In this document: in pieces, positions 24,101-41,768 of the stretch | Layout: each line of letters opens with the position of its first letter | How positions within the stretch are numbered: the first letter of the stretch is position 1 | Assembly: GCA_022113835.1 (NCBI GenBank) | Contig: JAILWY010000012.1 | Span: 7,192,001 to 7,256,000 of the forward strand | Origin: Atopsyche davidsoni | Taxonomy: Eukaryota > Arthropoda > Insecta > Trichoptera > Hydrobiosidae | Direction: 5' to 3' | Length of the DNA stretch: 64,000 nt | Notes under the pieces: model-generated | Seen by the model: the letters and a program-made list of their open reading frames with translations, nothing else | The model's database searches: none | What the model was told of the DNA's origin: nothing | Made by a program: the position numbers and the translations under genes

Positions 24101-26452
24101 AATAAGCATATCGGAAGCTTTGGAGGTGACAAGAAGAGAGTTACTATTTTTGGACAAAGTGCCGGAGCAGCCTCCGTGTCTCTCTTGTTAGTGAGTCCAA
24201 TGGTAAGTAACTTTATTAGATATATCACTGAGCAATTTATGAAAACAAATCTACATGGTACCAAACAAAATATTTGTTTACAGTATTATATAATTCTCTT
24301 TCGTAAAAATACGTCATTTTGACACTTCTCGCATTATCCTAAAAAAACTCACTCCATTTCTTGACTTTTGTCAAAACAAAGGGCTGAAGATACATCCTTT
24401 TATCGTGCACAAAATGATTTATTTGATGTTACTTATTTGTATGTCTTGCAGGTAAACGAAGACCTATTTCAACAAGCAATTTTACTATCTGGTTCAGCGT
24501 ACAGTACATGGGCTGTTAATGATGTAAATAATAAGTATTTCCCAAAGCTTTTGTTTTCAAAACTATCAAATAAAACTGAGGAAGTGAGTGATGTTGTCAT
24601 GGCCCAGTACTTTAAGAATGCAACAGTTCCAGAACTATATGCGGCGACTGAGAGGGCTGTGGTGAGTTTTTATAATAACTTTTAATCTATTAGAGCAGTG
24701 GTCCCCAACCCTATGCCGGCGGGCACAGTACAGGGATTTAGTAATTAAACAAAGAAATATAAGCGAAAATAATTATATCGTTATAATTTTATAAATAAGC
24801 CTGTTGAAATAGCGTCTTATGGGTGTAGTTTGGTTTGTCTTCGTCTCTGTAATAACGCCTTCTAATAATGCGTTCACGATATTGTTCAGATACTTGGTGG
24901 ATAAGTTGCTGAATAAATATAAATCTGATATTTTTGCGGTAGTACGGTGAAAGTGTCTCTGATATTTTTGCGGTGGTAAAAGTGAGACGAAAGCTATTTT
25001 AAAGTCTATCTGATATTTTTGCGATAGGTCTGGTAAATAATTATTCTTGAATCCAATGAGGACTTCAATAGTACACATAAACAAATTCCCATTCTTGAAA
25101 AGAGAAGCATTCAAATTTAATTCGTTCTTCGGTTCTACATACTTGTGTGAATCATTGTTTTCAACAATTGATATCATTAAATCAAAGTGCAGATCTCGAC
25201 TTACAGATGAACATCTTGATGATTCCTTACGAGCAGGAATATCATTATACTCCCCTAATTACAGAAATGAAATTCCAACGATTACATTGACTTATATATT
25301 TCTATTTTTTTATAATGAATTTTAGTAATTGGGTCGAATTTGAGCAATTCTGATTGGTCAATTTTTTTAAAAATCAGCCAGTAAAAATATTTAAATTTAA
25401 ATTAAATATTGTTGGTGAATTAAAAAACTTAATAAACTTAGTCAGGACCTTTATTGATATTTTTCGTATTCTAACCTGTTGTTTTCAATGTTTAGCTATA
25501 GATGTACATTTTAAAGGTGCTATTAAAAATAATTATTCGTTGCATATTTGCCTCAACTCAACCCAATTACCAGAATTTTTATGCTATTATTTACTACTTA
25601 TTATTTACTTTACATAAAAATATAATTTTTTTTATATTTTTTAATTATATTTTTGGAATTAAATATTTTTTTGCATTATATATATATGTACATATTATTG
25701 ACTATGTCCAACTATAAATATACCTTAAAAAATAAATGATGCCCTCCGCCAGACCGACTATCTAGAATGTGCTCTTGGGTGCAAAAAGGTTGGGGAACCC
25801 TGTATTAGAGGATGTGAATATTATATAATTTTGTTTAAGCTTTTCATGGTAAAACAGGTATCAGAAATTAAATCGTATCATACCATTTTGAACTATAGCT
25901 TTTGAAATTTTGTGGTGTAACTTTTGCAAAAATGAAAATGTTTTTTTTTATTAACTTTAGAGGATATGTGATATAATTATATTTAAAATTTAAAGACATA
26001 ATATGTCAGGGTTAAATGTTGTGAAATAACTGCAATATTATATTTATATTTAAAATGAAGGCTGCAGATAATTCTGGAGGTATAACCCGATTCAGTGCCG
26101 TAATTCAAAAGGCAGGCAAGAAAAAATTCATTGATAAACATCCTGAGGCTTTCGTTCACAGTGGAAAGTTCAGGACCGTTCCGATGATAGCAGGAGTCAC
26201 AAAGAACGACGGTTCTTTTATTCTTCCAAGTGAGAAAAATATAAAATTTCCTGATTGGCATATGTATATGGCATATGTAAGTACTCACTAATTATAGTAT
26301 TTGTTTTCAGTTATTTATGATTTATGTGAGAATATAGGAACCGTTAACGATCCTAAATTTTTGAAGCACAATTTGACAAGCCTGACATTGAAACTATTAG
26401 GTAAATATAGGTCAAAAAATAATTCTATAAAAACCTCAATTTGTTACCGAAA

Positions 26453-26532
<80 letters not shown>

Positions 26533-27743
26533 TTTATCTATATTTATATATATATTTATATATTTATATATAAGGTAATTCAATGCCAATCAATAACTCT
26601 TTTAAATATATTGAAATCAAGCAAACCTGCAACGAGTTTTCCCACCCTCTTTTTCTTTTCCAATGGTTTGGCACTCCAGAAAATATGGCTAAACGAAACA
26701 CTTGGTTAATTTTAGTAATTTTTCAAATGATTATTTATTTTCAGATGTCCAAGATAAATCCTCGGTAATAGCAAGCACATTTGAAGACAAGTACTTCAAA
26801 GAGTTATTTGACTCAGGAAAAGATGTTTGTTTTTCTGACATAAGTCCCGGTACAACTGATGTAAGAAAATCAAAATTGAAATTAAATTAAATTGAAATAA
26901 TTTGGTAACGTTGAAAAATATTAAATACTTTTTGTTTTTTTTTAGATTGTAAGCATTGTAACTTTTAAAGCTCCTACTTTCCGGCAAGCCAAAATAAATT
27001 CCCAGTACTCGCCAACATTCTTCTACACGTTTGATTATCAAGGAGAACATACAAGATTTGGGTTTGGGGCGGATACAACTAAATATCCATTTAAAGGCGG
27101 TGTGCATCATTCAGACGATTTATTATATCTTTTTCCATATCCTTACACGACACCTCTCAATGAAAATGATACAAACTTTGCTAAAATTATAGTAAGTAAT
27201 GAATTGACTTGAAAAATATTATGCACTAAAGAAAAGACTTCTTAAACGATGTTCATTCATAGGTTGACTTTTGGACAAGCTTTGCAATTGAAGGAAAACC
27301 AACATCTAAAATGGCAGTAACATGGACGCCAAAGATTAAAGGTAATTTGAATATATAAATGTGTGTGTGTACATGACTATGTTATTTTTTAAATTGGTAA
27401 TATTTACATACATTAAGACAAGGTTGTAATGAGTTTATCTGGATTATTGGGTATTGAACTGCCTAAAGTTAATATTTCTGAAGGTGGTGTATTGACATTT
27501 TAAAATTAATTTTCATTTCCATATACGGATCTTCATTGTTTGTCAATGCAACATTTCATTTACAAACAAAGCAAAACCAAAGCTTAATAAAATTATATTA
27601 ATAATGTCTTAATTGTTTCAGGGAGTAATGGACCTTACATTCACCTACAGTCAACCCCGTGCATGAGTGATAATTTTGTTCATAATGAATACGATATCAC
27701 TACGAGAGAACATAAACTAGCTGGAAAGAAAACCTGTCTATAA
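21189..27743 (+). CDS. Carboxylesterase A, juvenile-hormone-esterase-like, 566 aa
   Basis: Exons: 21189-21377, 23399-23542, 23664-23820, 24024-24202, 24452-24661, 26061-26229, 26311-26400, 26745-26860, 26946-27191, 27263-27341, 27622-27743. All borders are GT/AG and phases agree with the four paralogues. The protein is a secreted alpha/beta-hydrolase. It has a signal peptide ([19 protein letters not shown]), the RF motif (RRFMPP), a first Cys pair (CPEL...EDCLTMNIF), oxyanion loop HGGGF, the DQ motif, and the nucleophile elbow GQSAGA with Ser at about 209. GQSAG is typical of insect juvenile hormone esterases. The catalytic His is about 473 in GGVHHSDD. The usual catalytic Glu is replaced by Asp (about 343, VTKNDGS). 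Intron 5 holds a hAT insertion and intron 7 a long TA repeat. The substrate is not known; ester hydrolysis of a hormone, odorant or xenobiotic are all possible. Confidence 0.88.
24688..25810 (+). mobile_element. hAT-family element with 8-bp target duplication
   Basis: The element spans 24696-25802 (1,107 bp) inside intron 5 of esterase A. It begins CAGTGGTCCCCAACC and ends GGTTGGGGAACCCTG, imperfect inverted ends of hAT type. Perfect 8-bp direct repeats TATTAGAG flank it (24688-24695 and 25803-25810). Inside, a frame at about 25130-25260 reads [20 protein letters not shown] and [14 protein letters not shown], the C-terminal dimerisation block of hAT transposases. The rest of the transposase is gone, so it is an internally deleted, non-autonomous copy. 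TCTGATATTTTTGCG recurs three times at 24924, 24958 and 25009. Confidence 0.93.
25125..25265 (+). pseudogene. hAT transposase C-terminal fragment
   Basis: This is the dimerisation-domain remnant ([28 protein letters not shown]) inside the hAT element, in an open frame that runs 25047-25325. No upstream catalytic domain is present, so it cannot act as a transposase. Confidence 0.85.
26455..26570. repeat. TA/TATATTTA microsatellite in intron 7 of esterase A
   Basis: An almost pure TA run followed by TATATTTA units. The Tyr-Ile frames that cross it are repeat by-products. Confidence 0.9.
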
Positions 27744-28700
27744 GAAAAATATATAAATAACTATGTTAATTTATAAAAAAATCAATGAATAGAGATGATT
27801 GAAAAACAATTGAAGACCTTCGTATTTATTATTTTTGTATTGTTTATGTTTTATTTTTTATTGCTCATAAAGTATGTCTTTATTACTAGTTTTTTATTTG
27901 AAAAATAATTATTTCTTCGTTAAATGCATTATCAGCAAAATGCATCATATGCCTGATTGTATTATTTTAATATACAAAAGGCATTAAAAATTTTGAGGTC
28001 AAATGGTCAAAAATGGCACCTGTTTTTTTATTACAATTACTTTTATGCCACTATTTAAAATAACAAAAATTTAACACTGAACCTTTTTTTATCAATTCTT
28101 ATGTTTTATATATTCTACTTTTTTTAAAATGTTGATTCTACCCAAGTTGTCCGATTTTAGATATTAAGATTCCATTATTACTATTAAACGAATAACATCG
28201 ACAAAAAAACATAATAGGGTGTATTAAACAAAATAAGACTTTTGGCTAAACAAAATATTTATTAATATACATTAAATTAGAATTTGAAATATGTATTTAA
28301 TCAATTAATTATAGCACTACAGTTGAAACTAAAAGTTGAAGTTCAGAAATAAAACGAATAAAAAATAAAAAAAATATCTTGAATTAGATAAATATTCAAT
28401 AAACCGCCATAAAGTAGAACAAACCTTGTTACTAATCCGTCGGTGCAAGAGTTGCTTCATAATAGAAATATATATTTTTAATAAAGTTTAATAATTTAAT
28501 AAATAGTTTAAAAATATGTGTACACATAAAAACTGTTTAACGCATGCAACACAATTATCAATGTAAATATTTTTATATGATAATATGATTGAAACGTAAT
28601 ATTTAAGTATCAAGTGACAAGATTATGAGTGCTATAATTAAAACTCTTGAATATAACATTTGTATGTACTTTAACATAAAGCGTATGCGCTCCTTGCAAT
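27744..28700. other. A-B intergenic spacer
   Basis: AT-rich, no gene. Parts match the C-D spacer, for example GGCACCTGTTTTT near 28016 and near 40536, so the spacer was duplicated with the gene pair. Confidence 0.5.
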
Positions 28701-28706
28701 ATTGAA

Positions 28707-28747
28707 TATATATATATATAACGTTGACTGTTTTTTTACTAGTCAGT
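28707..28747 (+). promoter_or_regulatory. TATA tract and TCAGT initiator (gene B)
   Basis: TATATATATATATA at 28707-28720 lies 25-38 bp before the A of TCAGT (28743-28747). That is normal TATA-to-initiator spacing. The same pair is kept in gene D. A second TATAAAA at 28787-28793 is only 32 bp from the start codon and would leave almost no leader. Confidence 0.5.
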
Positions 28748-28824
28748 ATTCTGATCTGACGCCGGACGGGTGCTTTGATTCACGAGTATAAAATTTTCTC
28801 CGAACTCGTTGCAGAAGAAGAGTG

Positions 28825-31800
28825 ATGGAGTCCCTTCAGTTCCTCATTTTGTGGGCTGGGATTTCCGTGTCTTCGGCAAACCTGGTCTTCGTTCCGGGGC
28901 TAGGAAATGTCGAAGGAATTACCGAAACGACCACTTGGACCAACAGGTCTTTCCAAAGCTTTTACTCTGTCAACTTTGGAAAATCTCCTTCAGGAAATAG
29001 ACGTTTTATGGTAAGTTGTTGATATATATAAATTAACCGATTTATGAATTATAATATTAGAATCCGGCAGAATAAACATCATAATTTTTTCAAAAAGAGG
29101 AAGAATTCGTTCCCAAAGATTCTCGGTTATCGCATCTCGATTTTATAGCCAATAAAACCACCGCAGCACTATAGTCTGATGCAAGTGCAGAACCGATAAA
29201 CATAGCAGTTGCTAACAAAATATCGTCGTTTCATTATGAATATATTTCCCAAAAACATATCGGATGGACCTTTACGGGTAAACAAAGTTATTAGTTATAA
29301 ATTTTTTAGTTTTTTTTATTTTGACAATATTTTAAAATCAGTGAATATACTTTTTGAAAACCTTGGCTATTAAAGTTAATTGAATTTTGTTGAAGTTTTC
29401 TAACTGACCATCGTTTATTTTTTTTCCAATTTATTTACTAACGCAATATTTTTGCAAAATATGTATCGTTTTACGTATAAATAACATACTTACTATCATT
29501 TCAACAAAAAAATTCTACATCATACAAGCATACAACAAGTTTGGTATGTAGTATACTCGTAAAGCAATTAATGACTTTAAAATTTAATAATAGATTATTT
29601 ATTAATGAAAAATCATTCAAAATTTAATACAAGTTTAGTTTTATAAATGTTCTTTAAACTAGATATCGTTAAAGCATTAATCTACAAAAACATATTTTTT
29701 AAATTTCACTACTATCCGTTAGCCTCCAGTGCCTGCGAAACCATGGGGAAATGTATACAATGCCACAGTTCCACGGAGACCTTGTCCCCAATTGTATATG
29801 ACAGCGACTGATAACCCTGAAGAAGATTTGGAGGACTGCCTCACGATGAACATATTTACTCCCCGGGTAAAAACAAAAAAATCATACCTGCAGGATTATT
29901 TTATGGCAATTAAAAAAATCATAAATATATAACGTTTATTAACGTATCTACAGATTGGCAAAGCAGCAAGATCGAACCAACTCTTACCTGTGATGGTGTT
30001 CATCCACGGCGGGGGATTCGCTTTCGGGTCTGCTCAGCAATACTACCCTAATTATCTTTTGGAGAAAGATATTGTCTTAGTAATACCGCAATACCGTCTT
30101 GGGATTTTCGGTAAGAATAAAATATTATGGTGTTTTTAATATTTTTCTGAGGGTTTCGCTGAAAGTAACAATATATAAAACTATATCAACCAGCTCAATG
30201 TGTGATTCATAATAAAATTGACTTTTGAAGAATAAATATAATATTTAAATGTAATAAAATAAATAAACATCAAGCGTGAATAAATAAATGTCAGATGTAA
30301 GTTTTTTGTGTTATAAAAAAATATGTTTGAATGAAACATCATTTTACAGGTTTTATGTCCCTCGAGATAGATGAAATTGCTGGAAACGTAGGATTGATGG
30401 ACCAGGTCTTGGCTCTGGAGTGGGTGCATAAGCATATCCGAAGCTTCGGAGGTGATAACAGAAGGGTTACCATTTTTGGACAAAGTGCCGGAGCAGCAGC
30501 TGTGTCTCTCTTGTTAGTGAGTCCAATGGTAGGTTATAAAACAAATTTTATTTGTTTCAAATAGCAATTTAAAACGGATGCATTTGTGCACGAAGAAAAT
30601 ACGTATCTCACTAATTTAGAAAAAAATTTCATTTAAATATCAACTATATTTTATATTCCTTTAATCAGTTATGCATAATCTAGTGTTGAAATACAATGGC
30701 TGAAATATAAATGCACAACACTTTTCCTGATTAAATAAGTGACAGTAAATTTATTTTTAATTCGTGTTTGGAATTTTCCAGGTAAATAATAATCTGTTTC
30801 AACAAGCTATCGTACAATCCGGTTCTCTGTATAGTACATGGGCGGTAAACGATGGGGATCCCAAAGGGTTTCCCCAACTAGTGTTTTCCAAGTTGACGAA
30901 TATAAGCGGAAAAACTAGTGATGTTGTCATGTCGCAATACTTTAGAAATGCAACTGTTTCGCAGCTGATTGCAGCTACAGAGTTGGCATCGGTGGGTTTA
31001 AAAATTATAAATACATATTTATATGTCATCCTTAACTTTTAATTTTCCAATAAAAATGTGTTTGATTGAATACTGTAGATTGAAAACATATTAGATGCTA
31101 CAACGCAATACAATGCAGTTGTACAAAAAGCAGGACAGAAGAAATTCCTGGACACACATCCTGAGATTCTTATTCAAAGAGGGCAGTTCAGGACCGTCCC
31201 CATGATAGCTGGCACCACCAGAGACGAGGGTTCGTCCGTCCTTCCGGGTAAGTTTGACATACCACGGCAATCAAACGTTTGACATCACAAAATGCTCCAC
31301 AATATCCTTTATAAATTAATAATTATTACTTTTCAGATCTCTACGGTTTTTGTGAAAATCTTGGAACTGTCAATGATTCTAATTTTTTGAAACACAATTT
31401 AACAAGTCTTACTCTGAGATATTCAGGTATGAAAATGATTTATTAGTAATTTCTAGATTCAAAACACTTATGAGCATGTTTAACTCGTTAACAAAAGTAC
31501 ATTCAAGATAATGCAATTATCACTGACTGATACCGCTCCGTTATTAATACACAACTCTAATTTTGGCTGCGAGTAAAAATGGCAATTTATTAATGCATCT
31601 GATGTTAAATATGTTGTGGTTAAAATAAACATTCTATTGAACATCAAAGATAGAATAACTTGTAAATAAAAACCCATCAATATTTCAACAATTTAAGTTA
31701 CATTTTACATTTACCGATTGACGATTAGTCACTAGGAAAACAATGGTTTTCTAATATTGATGGTGTAAAAATCAATCAATGTAAAAATAATACCCAAATT

Positions 31801-33552
31801 TAATTTATTCTTTTGTAAAGCTCGTTCGACATTTCACGCTGTTCAATTTAAATTGGCAATTATATCTTTAAAAGTATGACTATTTTTGTTTTTGCTAATT
31901 ACGTTTAATCCCGATTGAAATAAAAAATCGTGCAAAAAAACCACGTCTTTATAACTGGCATCCGTTATTTAATTTTGACAAACAAGAAATTCAATATTTT
32001 TGACAGAGAGTAAGTACTTGGTGGAATTCCATTTTAATATTTTTGAAAAAACATTTACTGTGCAAAAACCTATTATTTACAGATAAACACACTACAGGAC
32101 AAACCCCAACACAGGATAACTGCAGCTACACCCCAAAGCCACTACTTAAGATAATTACCCCATTAATATAAAAACATTTGTTCACAAAAATTATATATGT
32201 AGAATCCTCCACTTGTCAGGTACATTAAAACCACATTAGCCCTTACCACCTGACAATCATTCTCTCTCTTTCCAACAATCTCTCCCACTAACAATTGTTT
32301 ACCTAATTGCTTATTATTAAATAAAATCTCACTCTGTTTGATAACGCCAACGTGAAAGGTTGGCGAAACCGGTCACAAATAAAAACGAACATGTGGAAAA
32401 TCCCTCAAGTATTTTACTTAAAAATATTTGACCAACAAGTCACTGATTTATAAAATAAAAAGTTTTAAATAATTATTTTAAATCAAAACTCACCAAACCG
32501 GACCAAATCTCTTTTTTACTATAGACTTATATTTATGTAATATTATTCACAGGTGTGCCTGATAGAAGCTCAGCAATCTTAAATACATTTGAAGACAAAT
32601 ACTTTAAAGAAATATTTGACTCGGGAAATGTTCAATTTTCCGACATGAGTCCTGGACTAACTGACGTAAGAATGATTTATTTTATTGGGATCGAAATTAA
32701 GTTATTCACTCGATTAACTAAAAGCATTTATTTGTAACTCATTTTTATAGATTCTAAGTATACTAACCATGAAAGGACCAACATTCCGACAAGCCAAGAT
32801 AAACTCCCAATATTCGCCGACTTATTATTACACATTTGACTATCAAGGAGAACAAACTCTGTTCGGGCTGGGTCTTAACATGAGTAGATATCCATTCAAA
32901 GGAGGGGTGACACATGCTGACGATCTATTATATCTCTTTCCACCGTACATAGTGACGGAGCTAATACCAACTTCTCCAATATATCTCAACGATGCTGATA
33001 CTATTTTCGCTAAAAATATGGTATGAACTTTGCACAATATAAACAATTATAAGTCTTTAATTTTTTATTGCGAATGTGTTTTGTGCCATTTTTTATATCA
33101 GTGTGTCTTCGTTTTTCTTAGTAAAATAAATTTATTTCAGGTTGATTTGTGGACAAGTTTTGCCATTGCAGGAGCACCAGTATCCAATATGACAAATGCC
33201 TGGACACCGAAGTTAAAAGGTAATATGTTTAGTTTAAACGCTGTTTAAAAAAACTCACCAGTGTAAAAAAATCAATGAATATAATAATTGCATTTCAAGA
33301 ATAAGCCCAATATAAATATTCAAAAACATTTTTCTTTCTTTTATAAGTTATAAACAACGAAAGTGCTATCAGAGTAGCTCTCTAAGTATAATTTTCCTCA
33401 CGCTGTTCGATTCGTATAATTCATTGTACGTTTGTTTTTTTCCAGGCGAGAATGGGCCGTACATCCATCTGCAATCAGCTCCATATATGGATGATGATTA
33501 TGTTCATAATGAATATGATGTCACCACACGACTTTCAAAAATTATAACGTGA
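28825..33552 (+). CDS. Carboxylesterase B, juvenile-hormone-esterase-like, 567 aa
   Basis: Exons: 28825-29010, 29723-29866, 29954-30110, 30350-30528, 30782-30991, 31079-31247, 31337-31426, 32553-32665, 32751-33020, 33141-33219, 33446-33552. The start is the ATG of MESLQFLILW; the codon before it is GTG and is not used. A signal peptide is followed by RRFMPP, HGGGF, LMDQ, and the elbow GQSAGAA with Ser at about 208. The catalytic acid is Glu (about 342, TTRDEGS) and His is about 471 in GGVTHADD, so this is the only copy in the array with the full standard triad. It ends TTRLSKIIT. Intron 7 holds a hammerhead-associated element (31987-32427). AATAAA is at 33740-33745. It is most similar to gene D. 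By triad integrity it is the best candidate for a typical active enzyme. Confidence 0.9.
31987..32427 (+). mobile_element. Hammerhead-associated short element, copy 2
   Basis: A 441-bp insertion in intron 7 of esterase B. Its direct repeats TTGACAAACAAG (31975-31986) and TTGACCAACAAG (32428-32439) match at 11 of 12 bases. The start (AAATTCAATATTTTTGACAG) and AAAATATT end are shared with copies 1 and 3. The interior matches copy 3 (CACCTGACAAT, ACAATTGTTTAC, TTGCTTATTATT). It has no coding capacity. Confidence 0.8.
32337..32380 (+). ncRNA. Hammerhead-like ribozyme relic
   Basis: GTTTGATAA, C, stem II GCCAAC/GTTGGC, GAAAC, CG, GTC, then ACAAAT. Helix I could form three pairs (TGT/ACA). The core has T3 and A8 in place of C3 and G8. 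Same layout as the motifs in copies 1 and 3. Confidence 0.4.
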
Positions 33553-34740
33553 GGATTGAAAAAAATTGACTAGAAGAGATCTGGCACTCAAAAGCCACAA
33601 AATTTGATCTTCGATTGTGGTTGTTATCTACAAATTCAAAACTTCTCGAAATTGGTCTACGAATTTTATTGAAAGCCGAATGTAGATGTGACTGACAAAG
33701 TAGAGTGTGAATTTCGAAAACTAAAGAAATTTTAATATTAATAAAATTATATTTCATGATATACTATACATAGTTATTTAATGATTTCTTTGGTTTTTTA
33801 AATGTTTTATTTTTTTTCTTTTTATAAGGTATATTTTTTTAATAGACGAATGGACTAAAAATACGATTATCAGATATCTGCATTCAAATGTGTTTCTTAT
33901 TAGTAAAATCAACTGACACAAAGAATTTTAAATGATTTTTTTATAAAAAAATGTATGAAGATAATCAATTTATTATATTAACCAATAAAGTTTAAATAAA
34001 TATATTTGAACCATTTTTCGATATTTTACTAAATTTAATCTAAACACACACTTTTTGGATTTATTTTGAATTTTAACAAAATGAAAAATAAGCTCGATCA
34101 AAATTTATATGAGGTGAAAAAATAATCAAATCTTTAAATTTGCAATAAATATATTGATAAAAATACATTAATTACTATTTCAACATGTATCATTATCTCC
34201 CATCGTCGATCTGTTGGTGTAAAAATCTCCCTTATAAATAAACTATACCATACTCTGTTTTTATATTAATATATTTAATGCACCAAATCTAAGGCATCGT
34301 AGTTTCGTTTTTTTTTTTCAGCATATTTCAGTATACTTTACTAATCTTAAATAAAAAAATGACCTGAATAATTGAAAATTCTCAGTATTTTGAGTCAATG
34401 AATAATGTTTAAATAGATGCTAAATAAAGGCAACATAAACAGAAAACAGAAACAGAAAACAACTGTTAAATTTAAATGATTCATCCCGGAAAAATATATA
34501 TGTCGCAGATATAAAACCATGGATTTTTCAAATGCAAATATTTTTGTGAAAATCCGCTGTAAAGATGTTGTAGATTGGCTTCAGTTTAAACATTGCGCTA
34601 GCGTGAACGTAGAAGCGATATTCACTCTAAAACTTTTTAAAATGTCGACAAAATACTTAGCATTAGTTTGTTTCTATCCAATAAAATTTATTGTGTCTTA
34701 TCTAATAGTAAAAGTAGTTCTTTTATAGCTATAAAACTCC
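33553..34740. other. B-C intergenic spacer
   Basis: AT-rich, no gene. A 69-codon open frame at 34519-34728 has no domain. The sequence AAATGCAAATATTTTTGTG near 34530 recurs downstream of gene D near 46290, another trace of block duplication. Confidence 0.45.
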
Positions 34741-34750
34741 ATGTATGACT

Positions 34751-34770
34751 GTCGTTATCGCGCACGCGCC
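34751..34770. promoter_or_regulatory. Conserved upstream block with CACGCG core (gene C)
   Basis: Identical 20-mer to the one upstream of gene A, with CACGCG at 34763-34768, 157 bp before the start codon. It is followed at 34841-34845 by the TCAGT initiator in a conserved context. Confidence 0.4.
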
Positions 34771-34840
34771 ACCGCTTGAACTGTGGCCAAAGCCGTAGTA
34801 GTCGAATTTCTTTTAACACTAAATGTTTCTCTGTCATTCC

Positions 34841-34845
34841 TCAGT
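34841..34845 (+). promoter_or_regulatory. Arthropod initiator TCAGT (gene C)
   Basis: Same sequence context as the initiator of gene A (TCATTCCTCAGTCATAT), giving a leader of about 78 nt. Confidence 0.45.
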
Positions 34846-34919
34846 CATATTTTCACCTTATTGCCCGATAGGTGACCGACAGCCAATAAACCGCTGCAAT
34901 CTATTTCAAGAACAAAAAA

Positions 34920-40076
<5,157 letters not shown>

Positions 40077-41640
40077 TAATAACCAGCGGGAAAAGTATAT
40101 AAATAAAAATCAATGATTAAAGATTATCGAAAAAAATGTGAATATTAATTATTCATTTGGGTATTATTTTTCATAACCCAACCTCTCGATTACTTGTTTT
40201 TCATATCAAAAATGATAAATTCTTCGTAAATGTATAATGCGTATTTATGTTAATTTGATAAATGACATTGAATATTAAACTTTTAATACCTTCTTACTCA
40301 CGAAAAAAAATGTGTTTTGACATATTTCAACAATTCTGATTTAGTCATAACATTTGTTAATATGAAAGATTTTAATAAATCTATCCTAAACATTTGAAAC
40401 CTTTTACTTTAATTTTTATTATATTTCGCGGTTCACATTTAAACAGTTTTTAAGACTTATTCGTCTAAATATTTATATACCGAAATAAATGTTGAGGTCA
40501 AATGATTTTGAATTTACCTCTTGATGGTAGGAAGTGGCACCTGTTTTTAAGTACAATTACTATTTCGTTATCACTAAAAAAAACGACAAGTTAACGCTTA
40601 ATCTTTTCAAATCAAAGCTCCACTTTTTTTATTTTTTTATTTAAACTACCTTTTCTAATAGTCTTAAGAGTACAAATTGCCCAATTTTTTATAGATTCCA
40701 TCAAACGTATAACATAGACAAATATTCGTAATGTAAATGTAACTAGTTTTTCTGCTGTATTAAACAAAATTTGGGTTTTGGTTTACCAAATTATTTATAA
40801 ATAATCATTAAATCAAAAATCATTTTATGAATTCAATTAATTAACTACTACTGCACTACTGTTGAAAAAAAAATTCAAAAACTATTGTCTACGTAGAGTA
40901 ATAGTAATCACTGCATATAAATTATACGGGTAGCAATCATTAATAGATTAGTCACATATAGTGTACTTGAATATTTTATATTATTCAAATGTTTTTCTGC
41001 TTGACAGCCATGAATAAGACTATCGAATCGTATGTATATTTCCATGTAAGCATGCAATTTTTTTTTTTTGTTATCCTTACATTGAAATTTTATAATACCA
41101 CTTTTAAATATCACGTGGGAGGTATTTATAATTGCTTATATCGTTTAAGTTCAGAAATTAAAATAAACATTAAAGTTAATCTTAGATTAGATAACTATTT
41201 AATAAAATGCTGTAAAAATGTGTCTACTCTTTAATAAATTTATGTTTAAATAAACAAATGGTTTTTTTTTTCACCCTGCGATGAAAATGTAACTGTCGCA
41301 TAAAAGTGATTTTGGTTGCGTTGTTGATTTTGGGAATTGTGTTGTTATTGGTTTGCAGTTGGATATTTTGTTCCTATATAAAATTATGTTTCTTGAGGAT
41401 ACTCAGATCAGATTTTGATTATTGCTCACTGGTTATCCGTTGGTGCAAGAGTAGCTGTAGGTTTTTTAAATTTAATTTTATAATGGAGTTAAATTCTTTA
41501 AGATTAAATAAAAAAAATGTGCAGAGAAAAATGTGCTAGCAAGACAAATATCAATGTAAATATTTTTGTATGATAATATGAATATAAAAAGTGACAAGAT
41601 CATGAGTGCTATAATTGTACTTTTACATAAAGCGTGTACG
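40077..41640. other. C-D intergenic spacer
   Basis: AT-rich, no gene. The right part (from about 41540) matches the DNA upstream of gene B, for example ATCAATGTAAATATTTTT and CATAAAGCG. Confidence 0.5.
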
Positions 41641-41655
41641 CTCCTTGCAATATTG

Positions 41656-41691
41656 TATATATATAACGCTGATTTTTTTTTACTTGTCAGT
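41656..41691 (+). promoter_or_regulatory. TATA tract and TCAGT initiator (gene D)
   Basis: TATATATATA at 41656-41665 is 24-33 bp before the A of TCAGT (41687-41691), matching the arrangement in gene B. Confidence 0.5.
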
Positions 41692-41768
41692 ATTCTGACC
41701 TGCCGCCAGACAGAAGCTTTGATTCACCAGTATAAAATTTTCTTTAAACTCGTTGCAGAAGAAGAGTG

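Noticed and set aside
24773..25177. 134-codon minus-strand open frame
   Set aside because: It lies antisense inside the hAT element and overlaps the transposase remnant on the plus strand.
26301..26709. Long Tyr-Ile open frames over 80-90 codons
   Set aside because: They are translations of a TA microsatellite in intron 7 of esterase A.
28787..28793. TATAAAA box as the main TATA of gene B
   Set aside because: It is 32 bp before the start codon and would leave almost no leader; the upstream TATA with TCAGT at proper spacing fits better.
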